NCBI GenBank assembly: GCA_036768485.1
Contig: JAVLUZ010000165.1
Location: forward strand, 744,001 to 808,000
Direction: 5' to 3'
Origin: Mermis nigrescens
Taxonomy: Eukaryota; Nematoda; Enoplea; Mermithida; Mermithidae
Length of the DNA stretch: 64,000 bases
The notes under the pieces were generated by a model, which was not told the DNA's origin, searched no databases, and worked only from the letters and a program-made list of their open reading frames with translations. The position numbers were made by a program, and so were the translations under genes. Position 1 is the stretch's first letter. The number at the start of each line of letters is the position of its first letter. Below, piece after piece: positions 22,850-36,469 of this stretch.

Positions 22850-24290
22850 ATAAAATGTTTTAGCATAAGCTGTACGCAATTACTGGGTGTACAGAACACT
22901 TACACACAAACAACGCGATTAAAATAAAGTTAATTTTCAGTGTAAATTTTACATAGACTGCTCGGTGTAAAGAAAACATATTCTGATTCGTAATCCATAC
23001 CTTTCTGAACATATTTTGAAAAAATTAAGCGTTCAGCAAAGCTTTGGAAGTAAAATACATTTGTAGTGTGAACTTTACACATAAACAATAAACTAATATT
23101 TTAAACTTAACACAACAGCTGGATGTAGAGAAACCTAACAGTCAGATTCGAAATTTTGACATTACGTAGAACATTTTAAAAAAATAAGCTTCCGCAACGC
23201 TCTAGAACTAACGTTAATGTTTAGTTTAAACTTTACATAATCGCAAAGTGTAAAGAAGCTCTTAGTCGGATTCGTAATTCCGATATCACTCTGATATTAT
23301 GATTAATATTTCATGAAAAAATTGACTCTCCACAAGGGTCTGAAGACAAATAGATATTAGATGTCAAACCTCTTTGCACGTCTGTTGAGCGTAAACCAAC
23401 GCGTCCAAATGACGTTTGACGCTTGACCCCTGGTACATTTTTAGACTTGTGATCATGTCCAGACTCATATTCGGAGAAATTGGCAGAAAAAACAAGACAG
23501 AAACACGTTGAACATCTCCGATTTTTGACTTTCCACCTCCCAAAAAAGCTCAACATTGATGTAAATAATTACAATTTGCTGTGACGTTTACGCCTTAGAA
23601 AAATTTTATTTTTATTCTATCCGATTTATCCCGACTTCTAAACGGAGAAAACGAGGAACAAAGAAAGGGACAAAAATGTACTTTTCCACCACCGATCACA
23701 TTATAAACTCAAAAAATCTGAAACCTAACTTCCTATTGAGTGTGAAGTAATTCAGATCAGATTGGTTGGTAGCCTTTAACTTGGAGTACGTTTGTATGTG
23801 AGAAATTTCTGTTCTGCATCCTATTTGAGCTATTGACCAATCAAAAAGGAATGAAATGTGTTTTTTCGCTTAATGTTACATACCCTGATTTCAAGGTTTA
23901 TACCTCCAAAAGTAATCCAATATTAAATTTTTTGAAACGCAGTTTGCTGCGACCTGTAGCCCTTAAAACGTACTTTATTTGTATTGTAATCAATTTGTCC
24001 AGACTAATTACCGAAGAAGTAAGCGGTGAAATCTGTTACAAAACCTGTTTTTTACACCATCACTATAGTGTAAAATTCAAACCACTATTTATAACTCCAT
24101 ATCGAGAATAAAAAAGTTTACTGGTGAGCCAAGAAAAACCCTTGAGTTGTACGACTAGTACATTTCTATCACTAAAATTTCTTGGTACCCATAATCGAAC
24201 TTGTTAACAGACAAAAATGAGGTTTTGAAACGTGCTTTTTCACCCTCAGATTCTTTACATTCTTAGCACTGCCTCTCCAGGAATAAGTTA
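22850..24290. repeat. Dispersed repeat family R, copy 2
   Basis: Colinear with copy 1 at 7770-9150, same orientation, from GGAAGTAAAATACATTTGTAG through GTCCAGACTCATATTCGGAG to the GTACATTTCTATCA end. No transposase-like frame. Confidence 0.8.
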
Positions 24291-24357
24291 GTTTAAAAAA
24301 ATATTTGAAGCTTACTCAATTGTCTAAATTTTAAAAAAACCTAACTAACAGAACGCA

Positions 24358-24359
24358 AT

Positions 24360-24442
<83 letters not shown>

Positions 24443-24607
24443 TTCATTAATTAATTTATTTATTCATCTATTTATTTATTTATCTATTTATTTATTGATT
24501 TGTTGATCTATAAATAAAATTATTAGTTAAATTCTTTATTTATTCATTTATTAATCTATTTATCGATCTATTTATTTATTTATTCGTTTATTTATATTAT
24601 TATTTGC
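24358..24607 (+). repeat. (TTTA)n microsatellite
   Basis: About 250 bp of TTTA units, pure in the left 100 bp and increasingly interrupted (GATTTGTTGATC, ATTCATTAATTAA) to the right. Confidence 0.95.
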
Positions 24608-25599
24608 TTATTGGAAGACAGAGCACTTGCGGAAAATAGTCGAATAAAACGTGCTTCCGGCTGTGATTTATTTTCTGCATCTGAATAATCGGGCGATCAA
24701 ATATGAAACAAATTGCGTTGTTTGTTCATATGGCGAAAAAAGCCAATTACTTTTATATTAATCCGCAAATTTTTAATCTATCATCATTGAACCGATGCGA
24801 TTGAAAAAATGAGAGTATTGAGGTAAATACAGATAAAAACGCGAATTTCGTTTTAATAAATTTTCGTAATAAGCGTAACGTGATACGAGCCTGCCTGACA
24901 CAAAAATTATTTTGATTAATGTTCCTCTCCATACTGAGGTTCGAAATGTGATTTCAGCCCGACAAGCTTGATTGAAGAATAATGGTTGGTATCTTCAACA
25001 TTGTTTCAAGGAATATTTCGATGGATAAAGGAGAAAATGGGGAAAAACAAACAGGATAAATTAGTAAAAAAAACTAAAAATAAATCATAAAACATAAAAA
25101 ATAAAAGAAATAGTGGAGCAGCAATAATATTTATAGATCATGTCATTTCTAAAAATGTTTAAAACATTTTAAAATTGAAAAAATGTTGCTTTTCAATTAT
25201 TGCTGAACTTATGATTATTGTCATGGTTTTATTCGGACGCGCTTATTTAACGTGTAAAGTGGTATACGATTATCAAAGTGATAAGTCACTTCTACAGTAA
25301 TGCACATTCTAGCTAATAATCTTAGTATGGAGAGGGGACTAGGAAAAAGTGTCACGAAATCTGCTTAAAATCAGACTTTCTCTAAGCAACGCAAAAATCG
25401 AAGTATAATCTGCGGCCCTACAGAATGAAATACTCTATTGAACCACAAAATGATGGAAAAAGCAGCGAGTTAGCTATGCAGTAGCCATGGCAAATTAGAT
25501 AGAGTGAACTAGGCGAGACTTTGCAAGCAAATTGAATGAAATAGCAAACATCGATGCGTTCAAGACAATCAAAGAAATTGTTGCTTTAAAGTAGCAGGA
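24608..25599. other. Intergenic, no gene seen
   Basis: Unique AT-rich sequence with short A-rich tracts (25050-25130). No exon or known repeat was recognised. Confidence 0.45.
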
Positions 25600-26700
25600 A
25601 ACGCGTAAGCTTACATGAAATAGAATAAATGTATGTACACTTGCATGCCCGAAAGCGCCCAACTGGCATATCACGTCTGATTCCTGGTACATTTTTGGAC
25701 TTGAAATAATGTTTAGACTCATAATCGGAGAAGTTGACAGAAACACCTTTAACACCCCCGATTTCGGACTTTACACCCCCGATAAAGCTAAGTATTGATG
25801 TAAATAAACACAATTTGCTGTGACGTGTATCACTTGGGAAGTACTATATTTTTATTTCTATTCGACTTGTCTCGACTTCTAAACAAAGAAAGTGGCGAAC
25901 AAAGAAGTGATAAAAACGTATTTTTCCATCATCTACCACTTTGTAAACTTTAAAAATCTAAACGATAACTCCTCATTGAGTGTACAGAAATTCAATTCAC
26001 AGCACTTTGTAACCTTTTAAACGTAGTACGTTTGTATGTGCAAAACTTCTGTTCCGCTAAATCTTTGGAATATTAACCAATCAAAATAGGAAGAAAAATT
26101 TGTTTTTTCGCTCATTTTACACCCCTGATTTCGAACATTGCACCTCCATAAATAACTCAATATTGAGTAATTTAAATGCGGTTCGCTGCGACGTGTATCC
26201 ATTAGATTAAGCTTTATTTTTATTCTACTCAATTTGTCCCGGCTTATGAGCGAAAAAAGTTGGCAGAAAAATCTTAGACAAAATCCGGTTTTTACACCAT
26301 CCACTAGAGTGTAAAGTTTGAACCCCTAGATCTAACTCCGCCTTAAGTGTAAGAAAGTTTGCAGGTAAGCCAAATGTAGTCCTCAAACCATAGTACATTT
26401 GCGTAGATGGGTTTTTCAGGGATTCTTGTACAAAGAATATGGCAGCCATATACAAGTCGAAAACTCGACTATGACGCATTTTTTACCTTCAGATTCTTTA
26501 CACTCTTTACCTGCTATCCTGGAAACGAATCAATTTCCATAAAAATGAAAATTGCCATCGGGACTACACAATTTCTTACATTTTAAAGAAGCAGACTGAA
26601 CAGAATGCAATACTGAGTTAGAAAAATCGTGTGACAGACCACATTACAGTAAAACTTTACGCGCTCTATCACACCATGTGTGGAAGTGTAAAAAAATTAA
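25600..26700. repeat. Dispersed repeat family R, copy 3
   Basis: Similar to the right two thirds of copies 1 and 2 (GGCATATCACGTCTGATTCC, CACTAGAGTGTAAAGTTTGA, CTTCAGATTCTTTACACTC). It continues to GTGTGGAAGTGTAAAA near 26690. Confidence 0.78.
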
Positions 26701-27764
26701 AGAAGCTAATCTGAATTTTTTATAATCTATCTTCAAGAAAAACCACACAATACAGAAGTGTCTCAGTTATAGTTGAAGGGGGGCAGTCACTTTTAGGGGG
26801 TTCAAGTATATTAAAGGTACGCGCTAACGCGCTACTTTCGATATCGGTGTCGAATGGGCAAGGGCAAAAAGTCTTATTTTTAAAGTGTCTCATGAACCTC
26901 TCTTCATTGGCATCAAAAATTCGAGAAAGAACGAAAAAATTTTGAGAATTTAATTCTAGGGTTTTTTTAGATTCTGACATGATCCAGACGGGACATGCAT
27001 GGTGGGAGTTAATTTAATGATAGGATCTAGCTAGACTCTAAGAATCAAATAATGAAAAACATCTGACAAAATAACTCAGAGCGAGGGTTAAGAAGGGATA
27101 AAGTGAAACATTTTTTGCAAAAATGCTTTGAATTGGTAAGAAACTGCCTGCGGATAATCATATTAAGTTTTTCGCCATTTCATCATTAATATCAATTTAA
27201 GTCGTTTTACTTCAAAAAGGCTCTTTCTGGCTGGCCGCCTAGATCGACTGGCCCCCAAAATCAGTCTTGCTGATGGTCCAGCCAGACCCTAGACACCTTC
27301 CTACGCCCACCACGATGTGTTTATGACCCCAAAGCACGAATCCGATGGTCCAAAAGTTACGTCAGGATAGAAGGCTATAGGCATATGTCTTCTTAAAGTT
27401 CGGGGGGGTTCATCCTCCAGAATGTCCGCTATTATCCTCCCCCAGAATCATCGATATTTTGACAAGGTCGTAGGAAGTACTATATTCTTGAAACGTTTTT
27501 CGGCTCAAAAGTGTCAAATTTTCGACAATTCGCGCCACATACTATTTTTTCAATATTTTATTCAATTTGCTCAAATTTTTTTCGATTTTTTTCCAAACTT
27601 TTTTTACGTTTTTATGTTCTAGAAAGAACGAGCAGTCTGAAAAATTGAAGGAATAGTATCTTCGACGTGTGTACCCATGTTTTTTGAGCCGAAAAGTCAC
27701 TTTTCAAAAATTTTTCGTCATTGACCTCCAGGAATCAGAATCACAAATGGGCATAAGGGTCTAG
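26701..27764. other. Dispersed repeat debris including a DR-3 copy
   Basis: About 26750-27310 shows fragments of DR-family ends. About 27421-27745 is a DR-3 copy (landmark ATGTTCTAGAAAGAACGAGCA preceded by a TTTACG run). No gene. Confidence 0.55.
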
Positions 27765-27952
27765 CAGTGGCGGATCCAGGATTTTCCTAAGGGGGATGCG
27801 GTACCCCTAAAGAGGGGGGGCGGAATCCTGACTTGGGCTGAAAAATTAGCCGTTTTAACCAGAACATCGCTAAAAATCGCTCAAAAATCCTTAATTTTGC
27901 GCACTATTTTTGGCCAATGGAGGCGGCCCCCTTCCCCCTAGATATGCCCCTG
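27765..27952. mobile_element. hAT-type MITE with 8-bp TSD
   Basis: The 188-bp element runs from CAGTGGCGGATCCAGG to CCTAGATATGCCCCTG, imperfect terminal inverted repeats typical of hAT MITEs. It is flanked by GGGTCTAG and GGGTCTGG, an 8-bp target duplication with one mismatch. Confidence 0.85.
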
Positions 27953-30900
27953 GGGTCTGGGGAGTCTGGCTGGACCTCCCATAATCTGAAAGACTTCAAA
28001 AAATTGATAGACCCGAATTAACTTTTTGGTTCTATTTTCGGCACTTGGCCTCATCGGAACCCCCTAGAATTTCGTTGCTGCCCATGCGGGCCCGGAATTC
28101 CCGTGCTGTACATCATACGGCTGTAGTTAAATTTCTAGATTAAATTATCTTGTTTACTTCCGCCACCAGGCTCGTTATTACAAACGTATGTACGCTATAT
28201 TTATCCACTTCGTACCAGTCCGTTTCTCGGAAGAATCGCCAATTTCGCCTAACGCTTATCATCATTGAAGTCTCATATTTGCATTGACTAGCATATTTTG
28301 CTTCGTCCGTTCAGCGTCTAATCGTCGGCGGACGCGACGAATTTCCGATTTGGGAAAAACTTAATAACGTCGTTTGGAGACGTTTACAGTAAGACGACGG
28401 TATTGCATTTTTCGAAAAAAAACCGGAAATTGATAATAAAAACAAAAAATCCGAATTACGCTTTGATTTTGCGTCCATTATTTCGAGTCGGCGGGAGCAA
28501 ACCGTAGTGTTTGCGTTTCGCGTGGGATTTATTCTTATATAAATACGAAATCAGCGTCGGTTTGCGGCTTTTACGGCTCTTATACTTATATTAGCTCGTA
28601 TTGTGGGACGATGTGGCCGAAAAAATTACCGAACATTACGTCGTATGGTCGGTAAAAGCATGAACGAGCCGGATTTCTCTGCTGCGAGACTATTGTTGTA
28701 GATTTTGGGCGCTTTTGGACAAAAAAGCGGGCCCATCGACGCGTTTATAAAAACTAATCAATCGCCTAAAAGCTCGTCGAGCAAAAAGCTCCTATGTTTT
28801 ATGTGAACCAAAACCGCAAGGGGTTGTTTTTACGCGTTGGTTGGCCCGTTTTTCTATACTGAGTAGGTAAGGAATACGTTCGGTATCGTAATAAATGGCT
28901 TATTCTATTTTTACTTCTTCAAATTGACTTCTAGCTAGGCTGCTTTAGCTATTAAGCTAGCTTTGAACTAACATACGTGGCGAGCAGTCGCGCATTGATA
29001 CGAACATGAGCAAATAGCATACGGTAAAGAGAAGATTGCTGCTAAATTTTGGGAATTTCGATTGATTTTCGGCGCATATTTGTCGAGATTTTTTCCATAT
29101 TACTTTACTGTCAGTTATGTATGTACATATGTACAACTTTATATATGCCAGTATAAAATTATTTTTTTGAATATCCCGAATTCGAGCGCTATCCATAATT
29201 TTAATTCTCAATTTTTAAATACTTTGTACGTTCGATTTATCGATACGGACACGAAACACTAAAATTATGTAATTTTTAAGATTTCTGCTGTGTTGATTTG
29301 AAATTCTTAGACAAATAAATTTTTCATTTTTTCAACGAATTTTTTCGCGAAATTTTAAAATTTCGATTTTATAGCTTTTCAATTTCAAATTTTGAATCTG
29401 ATTTTTCCCTATTTTTAGCAGATTTCGAGAATTCGTTGGATTAGATTTTTAGGGGAATTGGGCGGAACGACGACTTTTCTTACTACCTTTTCTCAAAATC
29501 TGGCCGTAAAAAATCTGCTAATCGCTTCGGCACACGTATTTGCTTTTAAGTACACTGATCTAACACGATGCCATTTTTAAATATTTGTTGTGATATCTGT
29601 CACCCACAAGGTGTTAATTTCATCAGTTATACATAGGCAGTGCCTAAATTCGGAGAGGTCTTGGGTCTAAAGAATTATAAAGGTCAGAAGAGTGCCGAAA
29701 ATTGATCACTGATTAAAAAAACAATTAAAATCTGAAAATTTATTTGTACTTTACGATTTAGGGGATTCTTGAGGAAGCTAGACCACACATGGGCGTGGAG
29801 TTTTTGGGAAGTTTGTATTCTCCCAGAAGTTAAAACCCCCTCAGATTACTCTAGACCCCAGAATTATATGTTTAGTGACATTTTTGGCGATTTTGCCCAT
29901 CCTTACCCCCAGAATTTTCTTCGCTGCCCACGTACGGTCTAGACCGTCCGTTACCTTCAACCTCGTGTGTTTTTCACTATCATATCCACCGCAATATTTA
30001 GTCATCTTTATCCTTTCAATTCAAGCTTTAATTCAACTTAAAATCGACTAATCGTAAGCAATTTTACCTTTTGATTTAGAAAACATCGATGCCCACGTGT
30101 TCTTTGCAATTTGTCTTTTAATTAATTTTAAATTTTTTGAATTAAATGTTCTTAATCTCCAAACTATTACGTCCACTGAGACAAAAACATATTAGAATTT
30201 TGAAATTATATCATCTCATAGTCTATTTTTGTCTAAATTACGTGTTTTTCAATACATGCTTACGACAACCCTCTAAAATAATAATTTCCTTAGGCAATTA
30301 ATTTTCGACTATTTTGTTCATATGATAAATCATCCTGCTCGAATTTTAAAATTACAAATTATTTTATTCAAAGTTGAGCGATTTGATACTGGATATGAAT
30401 AGCTTTTAGGACAAATTTGTCATTTATCCACATACGCTTATTTATTCCCGATTTAACTAGCCTCGCCTTCTCCCCGAAATTCCACAAATTCCGAATCAAA
30501 TAGAAGCGGATTCAATAATCTTGCAATTTATTTATCAATTAAGGAAGCAAGTAAGAAATTTAGTTTGCTCCATACTAAAAAAGTATTTGCAAAATTTTTT
30601 AATACCTCAAATTTTCTTTATTCTTCAGTGAAGCAATAATCTCTTTTGATAAAAATTTTTTTAATAAAAAATTAACAATCTTAGATTATCGCTTTAATTT
30701 TTTTTCAAAATAATTTTTTAGTAAATAATCGTTTTCGGATTGACGCCATTTGCTCGAAAGGCCCATATTTAAGGATGGTTTGGCAATAAAAATTTTAGTA
30801 AAACGATTTTTTGAGTTTAATTGAGAAAAATCGCTTTAGAAAATTAGTAATGGATACAATTTTGAAAAAAATTCAATTTAAGCGGCCTAAAATCTGGGAC

Positions 30901-31217
30901 TTCAAACAAAAATAAAAAGAAAATTTCGATCCGAATGAGGATCTCGTCATTTTTTATTTTTAGTTTTGTTTTTGTTAACTTTTTTCAAAATTTTATTTAT
31001 CATTTTTTTACACGAGATTTTACCATGATCGAAAACCGTTGTTGTATTTTCTACAATAATATATTTTGACACTTTCTCTGTAATTTTACCATTTGAAAAA
31101 TTAAAAATTTTTTCAGTGACGAAATTAATATTATAATCCAACGTAAATCACTCTTGTCTCATTGGGTCGAATAGCCAGAAATCTGAGACTCATTGAGTAA
31201 TTTACGCGTTTATTATA
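27953..31217. other. Intergenic, with an unusual CpG-bearing unique segment
   Basis: 28130-28870 is unique and CpG-rich for this AT-rich window, with a TATATAAATA near 28533. No exon could be built in it. 29769-29945 is a short repeat ending in GCCCACGTACGGTCTAGACC. The rest is AT-rich with no recognised feature. Confidence 0.45.
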
Positions 31218-31660
31218 CTCGTACAGTGTTTTTTGTACAAGGTCCGTTTGTACATGTACAAAGATCGTCCCTAAAAGTCTTTGTTCATTTTGTACACACA
31301 AATTTTTGACAATATGGTACAGTAGCGATTTTAGTGTGGCAAAAACAGAGTTGTCCGACCTTTAGTAGTGTATTTTAGCTAATTTCTGGGTTTCTGAAGG
31401 CAAAAATCAATAATAATCGTCTCAAAACGGCGCGAAGCGCCGAAAATTTCAAGATTTTTCCTTTCAAAATGCAATTTTTGACATTATAAAGATGTATAGA
31501 ACACACAATTACTCATTTCGGCGCGAAGCGCGAAAAGTTTTGCGAATTTCAAACCTTTTTTTCAGGTTTTGTCGTCCCAAAAATCTTTGTACATGTACAA
31601 AGACGGTCCCCAAAAGTCTTTGTACATCGGGAAAAATCTTTGCCGAATACAAAAAACACT
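31218..31660 (+). mobile_element. GTACAAAG-type MITE with 9-bp TSD, copy 1
   Basis: The 443-bp element has ends related to GTGTTTTTTGTA in inverted orientation and lies between two perfect TTTATTATA copies (31209-31217 and 31661-31669). A 9-bp target duplication suggests a Mutator-like origin. Internally it has repeated ACATGTACAAAG words and two GCGCGAAGCGCC palindromes. Other copies: 47043-47492 (inverted) and 51250-51696. Confidence 0.82.
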
Positions 31661-31669
31661 TTTATTATA

Positions 31670-34600
31670 GAATAATTACTTTTTTCTACGCATTAATAAA
31701 AAAGGGAGAAAAAATGTGTTCTCAAAACGAACAATCGAAGCTAATGAATTAGCCGCGTTTCGGCTTTTGCTTTCACGCGGCTTTTTTGGCTATACTCGGA
31801 TTTGGTATTACTAGTTAATTACCACACGAGGTTTTTATGCTAAACGCTCGCAAACAGTTGTCACATTATTAAGTAGGCAACGAAAGGTTATTATTCGGCA
31901 GAGTTGCAGTGATACTTTACCAGAATTCTACGAATTTTTTGGCCTGTTAGCCAAAAAAGTTTTGCAAGCCTATAGCGTACTGCATGCAAAATTATCGGCG
32001 ACAGTTGTCTGCAAATATTTTGCACCGGAAAAGTAGATATTTCAACATATGTGTATTAAGTAAATTATTTTACTTCTATAATTGCTTGAGCTAACTATTA
32101 AAGAAAATTGGCGAATAAGTTGTCTCGAGTTACCTGCCTACTTATTTGTGTCTATGACGTCATGTGCTAATTTTTCCTCGATAAATTTCCAGAAGCAGCC
32201 CAAAACTAGGACAGCTTCACGCTGTAGGAGCCTGCGGTTTTTTTATGTTTTTCAATAAAATTTTTCGTATTTAACGGATCGGCTGAATACACGCGGGTGT
32301 TTTCGGTTCGGGGTCCATAAACAAAGGCGCACTGAAATGGTCTAAGAGTTAGCTTAACTGCTGAAGTGGCGCGAGAATGGTCTTAATTTGCAGTTTCTGC
32401 TCAAATTTTGAACACTTCTGCAAAATTTTTGATTTTTCTTTTCGTTTTATAAATCTTATTTTAATTTCGTTTAATTTTGATCACTCTAGTCCGTCTTATT
32501 TTTGTCTAAATCATATTTTTATCCACCTTCTTTGTTTACAGGAAATTTCCCCTTTTATACGGTATACGTACTTGGAGCTTAACTGATCTGAAGGATTTTG
32601 GAGTCTTATGTACCTCGCGCAACGAGAAAAGGAAACATTTACAAGTACGTAAGAACAAACCTTGAACCTTCTCTAAAAAAATGTTTTGGATTATTAATTT
32701 ATCAAATTAATAAATTCGTTAGTGTGTTATTTCTTTTGCGCAAAATTATAAGGTCTTCTAATACATTTGTTTTTTAATTCTATAAGCTTTTCTGTACGTT
32801 TCTTATTTAAACTTGTTGTTACTTTTTTCTCAAAAGCATGGCTTTTCTGTTGCTACATTGGTTATTTGTGGATTAGATCAAACAACGTAGAGATTGACTA
32901 AGTAATTTTATCGCACTTTTTCTCTTAAATTATTTAGAAAAAGAAATCAGATTTTTATCCAAGGTGGCATGTCTGCGGATTTAGCTTAACTTTCTGTTGG
33001 CATTACACAAATAAGCACTATTTATCTATCTCAACACATGGACGTGGTGGGGGGAGTCAAGTGGTTTGGACGTATATTCAGAATACGAACCCTTTCAAAA
33101 TCCAGACACCAGCTTTAAATTTTCGAAATTTTTTTATTCACGATTTTTCGATGCTGATGGATAGATCTAATGAGGAAGGTCGAAAAGTGGCTTTTGTCCC
33201 TATATCAATTTTTTACATTTTTTAATATTTTCAATTCTTAGGTTTCCAGAAAAATTCGTAGATTAATCACAAATAGCCCGAAATGTTTTAAGAAATCGGT
33301 CTTGCAGAGCCTAAAATAAATTTCAGCTTTGCTAATAGATACGTTTCTTTATTTTTTCTTGATGCAACGATAAAAAGGCTATTTTGTACACACAACGCGA
33401 TAATTTATGTAACATTGGAAATCTGATACGAACCTTTTTCAAAGCTGTGTGCTAGGCTTCTTGTCTTCTTGAATTATTTCACTTGATATCCCAATATCGC
33501 GCATCCATTTATTGAAAGCAAATAGAAAAAAATGGGGGCCTATCTTTGAAAATGAATGGTAAAAATGCATTTGTAAGTACAAAAAAGAAAATTACACTGA
33601 TATCTTATCAGATTAATTAATGGATGCTCGTTAGATGCCTTCAGGCGAATAATCGTTAGCTTTAGCTCGATGACGCTTTTATAATGGCTGAAACGGCTTG
33701 ATAATGAATGTCGCAAACAATTTTATGTATAACTGTGTTATGTTAAGCAGGCACATTATATAAATATGCCCACATCATAGCCGGTCTGTAAGAAGGAAGG
33801 AGTTAGCCGGTATTGGGAGTCGGTCAAAAAGGAGCAGCCAAATTTCGGGGAGGCCCGATGGGGCAAAATCGCCAGAAATAGCAGCAAGAATTCAATTCTG
33901 GAGAGTCTGTCGATTTGGGGGGGATCTGCCGGATTCTGTGAGGGCTAGACCCGACAGACCCCACACTCATGTGTAATCGGCAACTTTAGGCTCAGCCGGT
34001 AGGAAGTTAACCAGAAAGCTTTTTCGAGATAAAATGACATCAAAAACTGGCATAAATGCTTAAATAACATAACAACCACGTTAACCCTCAGTTTTAGGTC
34101 AGTCTCAAGCATGCATGCAGATACTTTTTTTATCTTCCCTCCATTTTCGGCCTATATTTTGCATTATTCTTTTCCAGAATGCTTCCCACTTGTCAGTTAT
34201 CGGAGAGTCTGGTTGCACTGTTAATATATGTCTGGACCCCGCAGAATGGAAAAATTTAAAATTTTCCAACGAAAACGAGGCAAAACAAAGGTCGAAAACG
34301 GATGAAAAACGAAAATTTCGTTTAGAAGTGCTTGAAATTAAATAAAAAATACGGAAAAGCGTATTTTTAAGCCCATTTCAATATTTAAACCAGCTTTTGA
34401 GTCATTTTGATTAAAAAAGAGTTCGCCAGCAGACCGCTAGGCCGGCTGGCTCCCCCAGACACGTTTTTTATTATTTCTATACTGCATACAATTTTGTATG
34501 TCATAAACATAAAATTGAGTGCTTACGCGTTTCAATGTTGTTTAACGAATATAATTTATTTACTACCGACGTTTTCTTTCATCAAATACATACAAGTCTT

Positions 34601-35310
34601 TTGGTGGAATAATAACATGATTTCGCATGTAAAACCTTACAAGCTTCACAAAAAATGAATGGTGCTTTTATTGCCAAACATTACGTCAGCGGTTGGTTTC
34701 TATGACATCATTTACTCATTTATGATGCTGTATTTTTGCATAATTAATAGCATAATTTGCAAATAATGTTAGCGTAAAGAAATATGTGAACGCTAAGGTA
34801 CGAAAAATAGAAAAAAATCAAAACAACATAATCCAATTCTGAAATTATCGTTTTAACAACTAATCTGATATTAGCGTCACAAATGATCATCACAAACATG
34901 AACTTACTAAAGTGCTGGTGGATTTAGACCACACGTTGGCTGGTGGGGTTAGGGAAGAGGTTTAGGGGGAGTGATCGAGACCCAACAAGAATCTAGTGGA
35001 CCCCCAGACTAAGATAATTGAATTTTGATATGTTTTATTGAAATTTTCGCACTTTTGCACCACCCAGATCACAAGAATTTGGCTGCTACCAGACATGCAC
35101 AGCATAAGAATTTTGGGGGTGTGAAATTTTGAAGTGGGGCAATTTAACACTTTCGTGCAAATAACGCTTACTGAACCTTTTCTATGAAATTTTCGGAAAC
35201 TTTTGAAGAATCTCGAATTCTAGAGAAAGGTGTGAAAACTTTTCTGAGGGGTGAAACCCCCTACCTCCCTAACCTTCCCCGAAGATCATGCATAGCTGCT
35301 GCTTATGTAT
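31670..35310. other. Intergenic with dispersed repeat copies
   Basis: 31670-33030 is unique AT-rich DNA with a TGACGTCA palindrome near 32156 and no gene seen. About 33040-33200, 33830-34460 and 34910-35130 are DR-family copies or fragments. 34460-34900 is AT-rich and unassigned. Confidence 0.45.
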
Positions 35311-35599
35311 GATTTAGACCATAAATGGGCAGCACCGAAATTCTGGGGGGGGTGAAAAAATTTCTGGGGGGGGGGTGAAAAATTTTAAAAGGTCAAAAAA
35401 TGGTCTCAAAAGTGGTTGTATGGCAGAAAAAACACCATTTTTCGACGTTTCTCATCAAGCACTATCCAATGGCATCAAAAACTTGCTAAAAAAGCAAAAA
35501 AAATTTTCTGGGGGGGGGGTATTTTGATTTCTGGGGGGGGTATTTCAACTTCTGGGGGGTGCATACCCCAAACCCCCACGCCCATGTGTGATTTAGACC
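35311..35599 (+). repeat. Dispersed repeat DR-1, complete copy with inverted ends
   Basis: Begins GATTTAGACCATAAATGGGC and ends GCCCATGTGTGATTTAGACC region, i.e. inverted related termini. Contains G-runs of up to ten and the DR-1 core (TCAAGCACTATCCAATGGCA). Confidence 0.8.
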
Positions 35600-36469
35600 C
35601 CTCCAAAATCCTTCACACCCCACCCCACCCAAACCCGGTAGACAATCATTAATCGAATTTTGGCTATATCCCCCAATTTTGCCCCATCATACCCCCAGAA
35701 TTTGGTTGCTGCCCATGCAAGTCTAGAACTCAATCGTATGAATAACAAGAATATAATCGAATATTTAAAAGTTTCTCGAATGAAAAACCGAATTTGCAAG
35801 AAATTCAAAACATATGGATGCAAAAAGCAAAGATTCCTTTTGCAAAGAAAGAGTGATGAACTTGAAAATTTCAGATTTCAGGCTTTTCACGTACAAAATC
35901 AGTTTAGGTCCTTCAACACTTTATAAAAAATTGAGTAACTTGGTTTTGCAGTCTTGACTGACCAGTAGTTATAAATATCAGCAATATGGTTGGTATTAGT
36001 AAATTGGCGCTCAGACTTAAGGGAATGAGAACAGCCAGAATTCGAAACCCAAAAATTATAAACTATGCATAGTAATCCATTTTATGTTTCAAAAAGCCAA
36101 GATATTGCTCTAAAGAACAAGTAGTTTATCGATATAATTCTGCGCATAATGTGCATATTACTTATCTTAATCTATCTTAACCTCACTGACCTAACCTAAA
36201 CTGACTTAAAGTGACCTAACTAAGTAATTTAAACCTAATTAAAATACTAAATTAATTAAAATATTTCCTCAATAGTTTCCTTTTTATACTTATTCTCAAT
36301 TGATCACCTAATGATAAGACCAAAGCATAATTTGATCACAATAACGTTATATAGGTTTTTAGCATTACTTTGACTCGACTAAACGACCTTTATACGTCTA
36401 AATATATCCTTTTTGGTTAGGTATATAGAACTACTGGGATTTACGATCATTAATTGGAATAGAGAAAAA
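35600..36469 (+). other. 5' flank of the coiled-coil gene
   Basis: To about 35730 a DR-type repeat remnant; beyond it AT-rich unique sequence including short CCTAACCTAAAC-like runs (36175-36215). A leader and promoter for the gene at 36470 are expected here but no clear TATA box was chosen. Confidence 0.4.

Noticed and set aside
24358..24607. CRISPR-like regular repeat
   Set aside because: It is a simple TTTA microsatellite without spacers; no CRISPR array was found in the window.
28800..28880. Possible spliced-leader RNA (a donor-like GTAAGG after CTATACTGAG)
   Set aside because: No Sm-binding site or stable stem-loops were seen, and the leader matches no known spliced leader.
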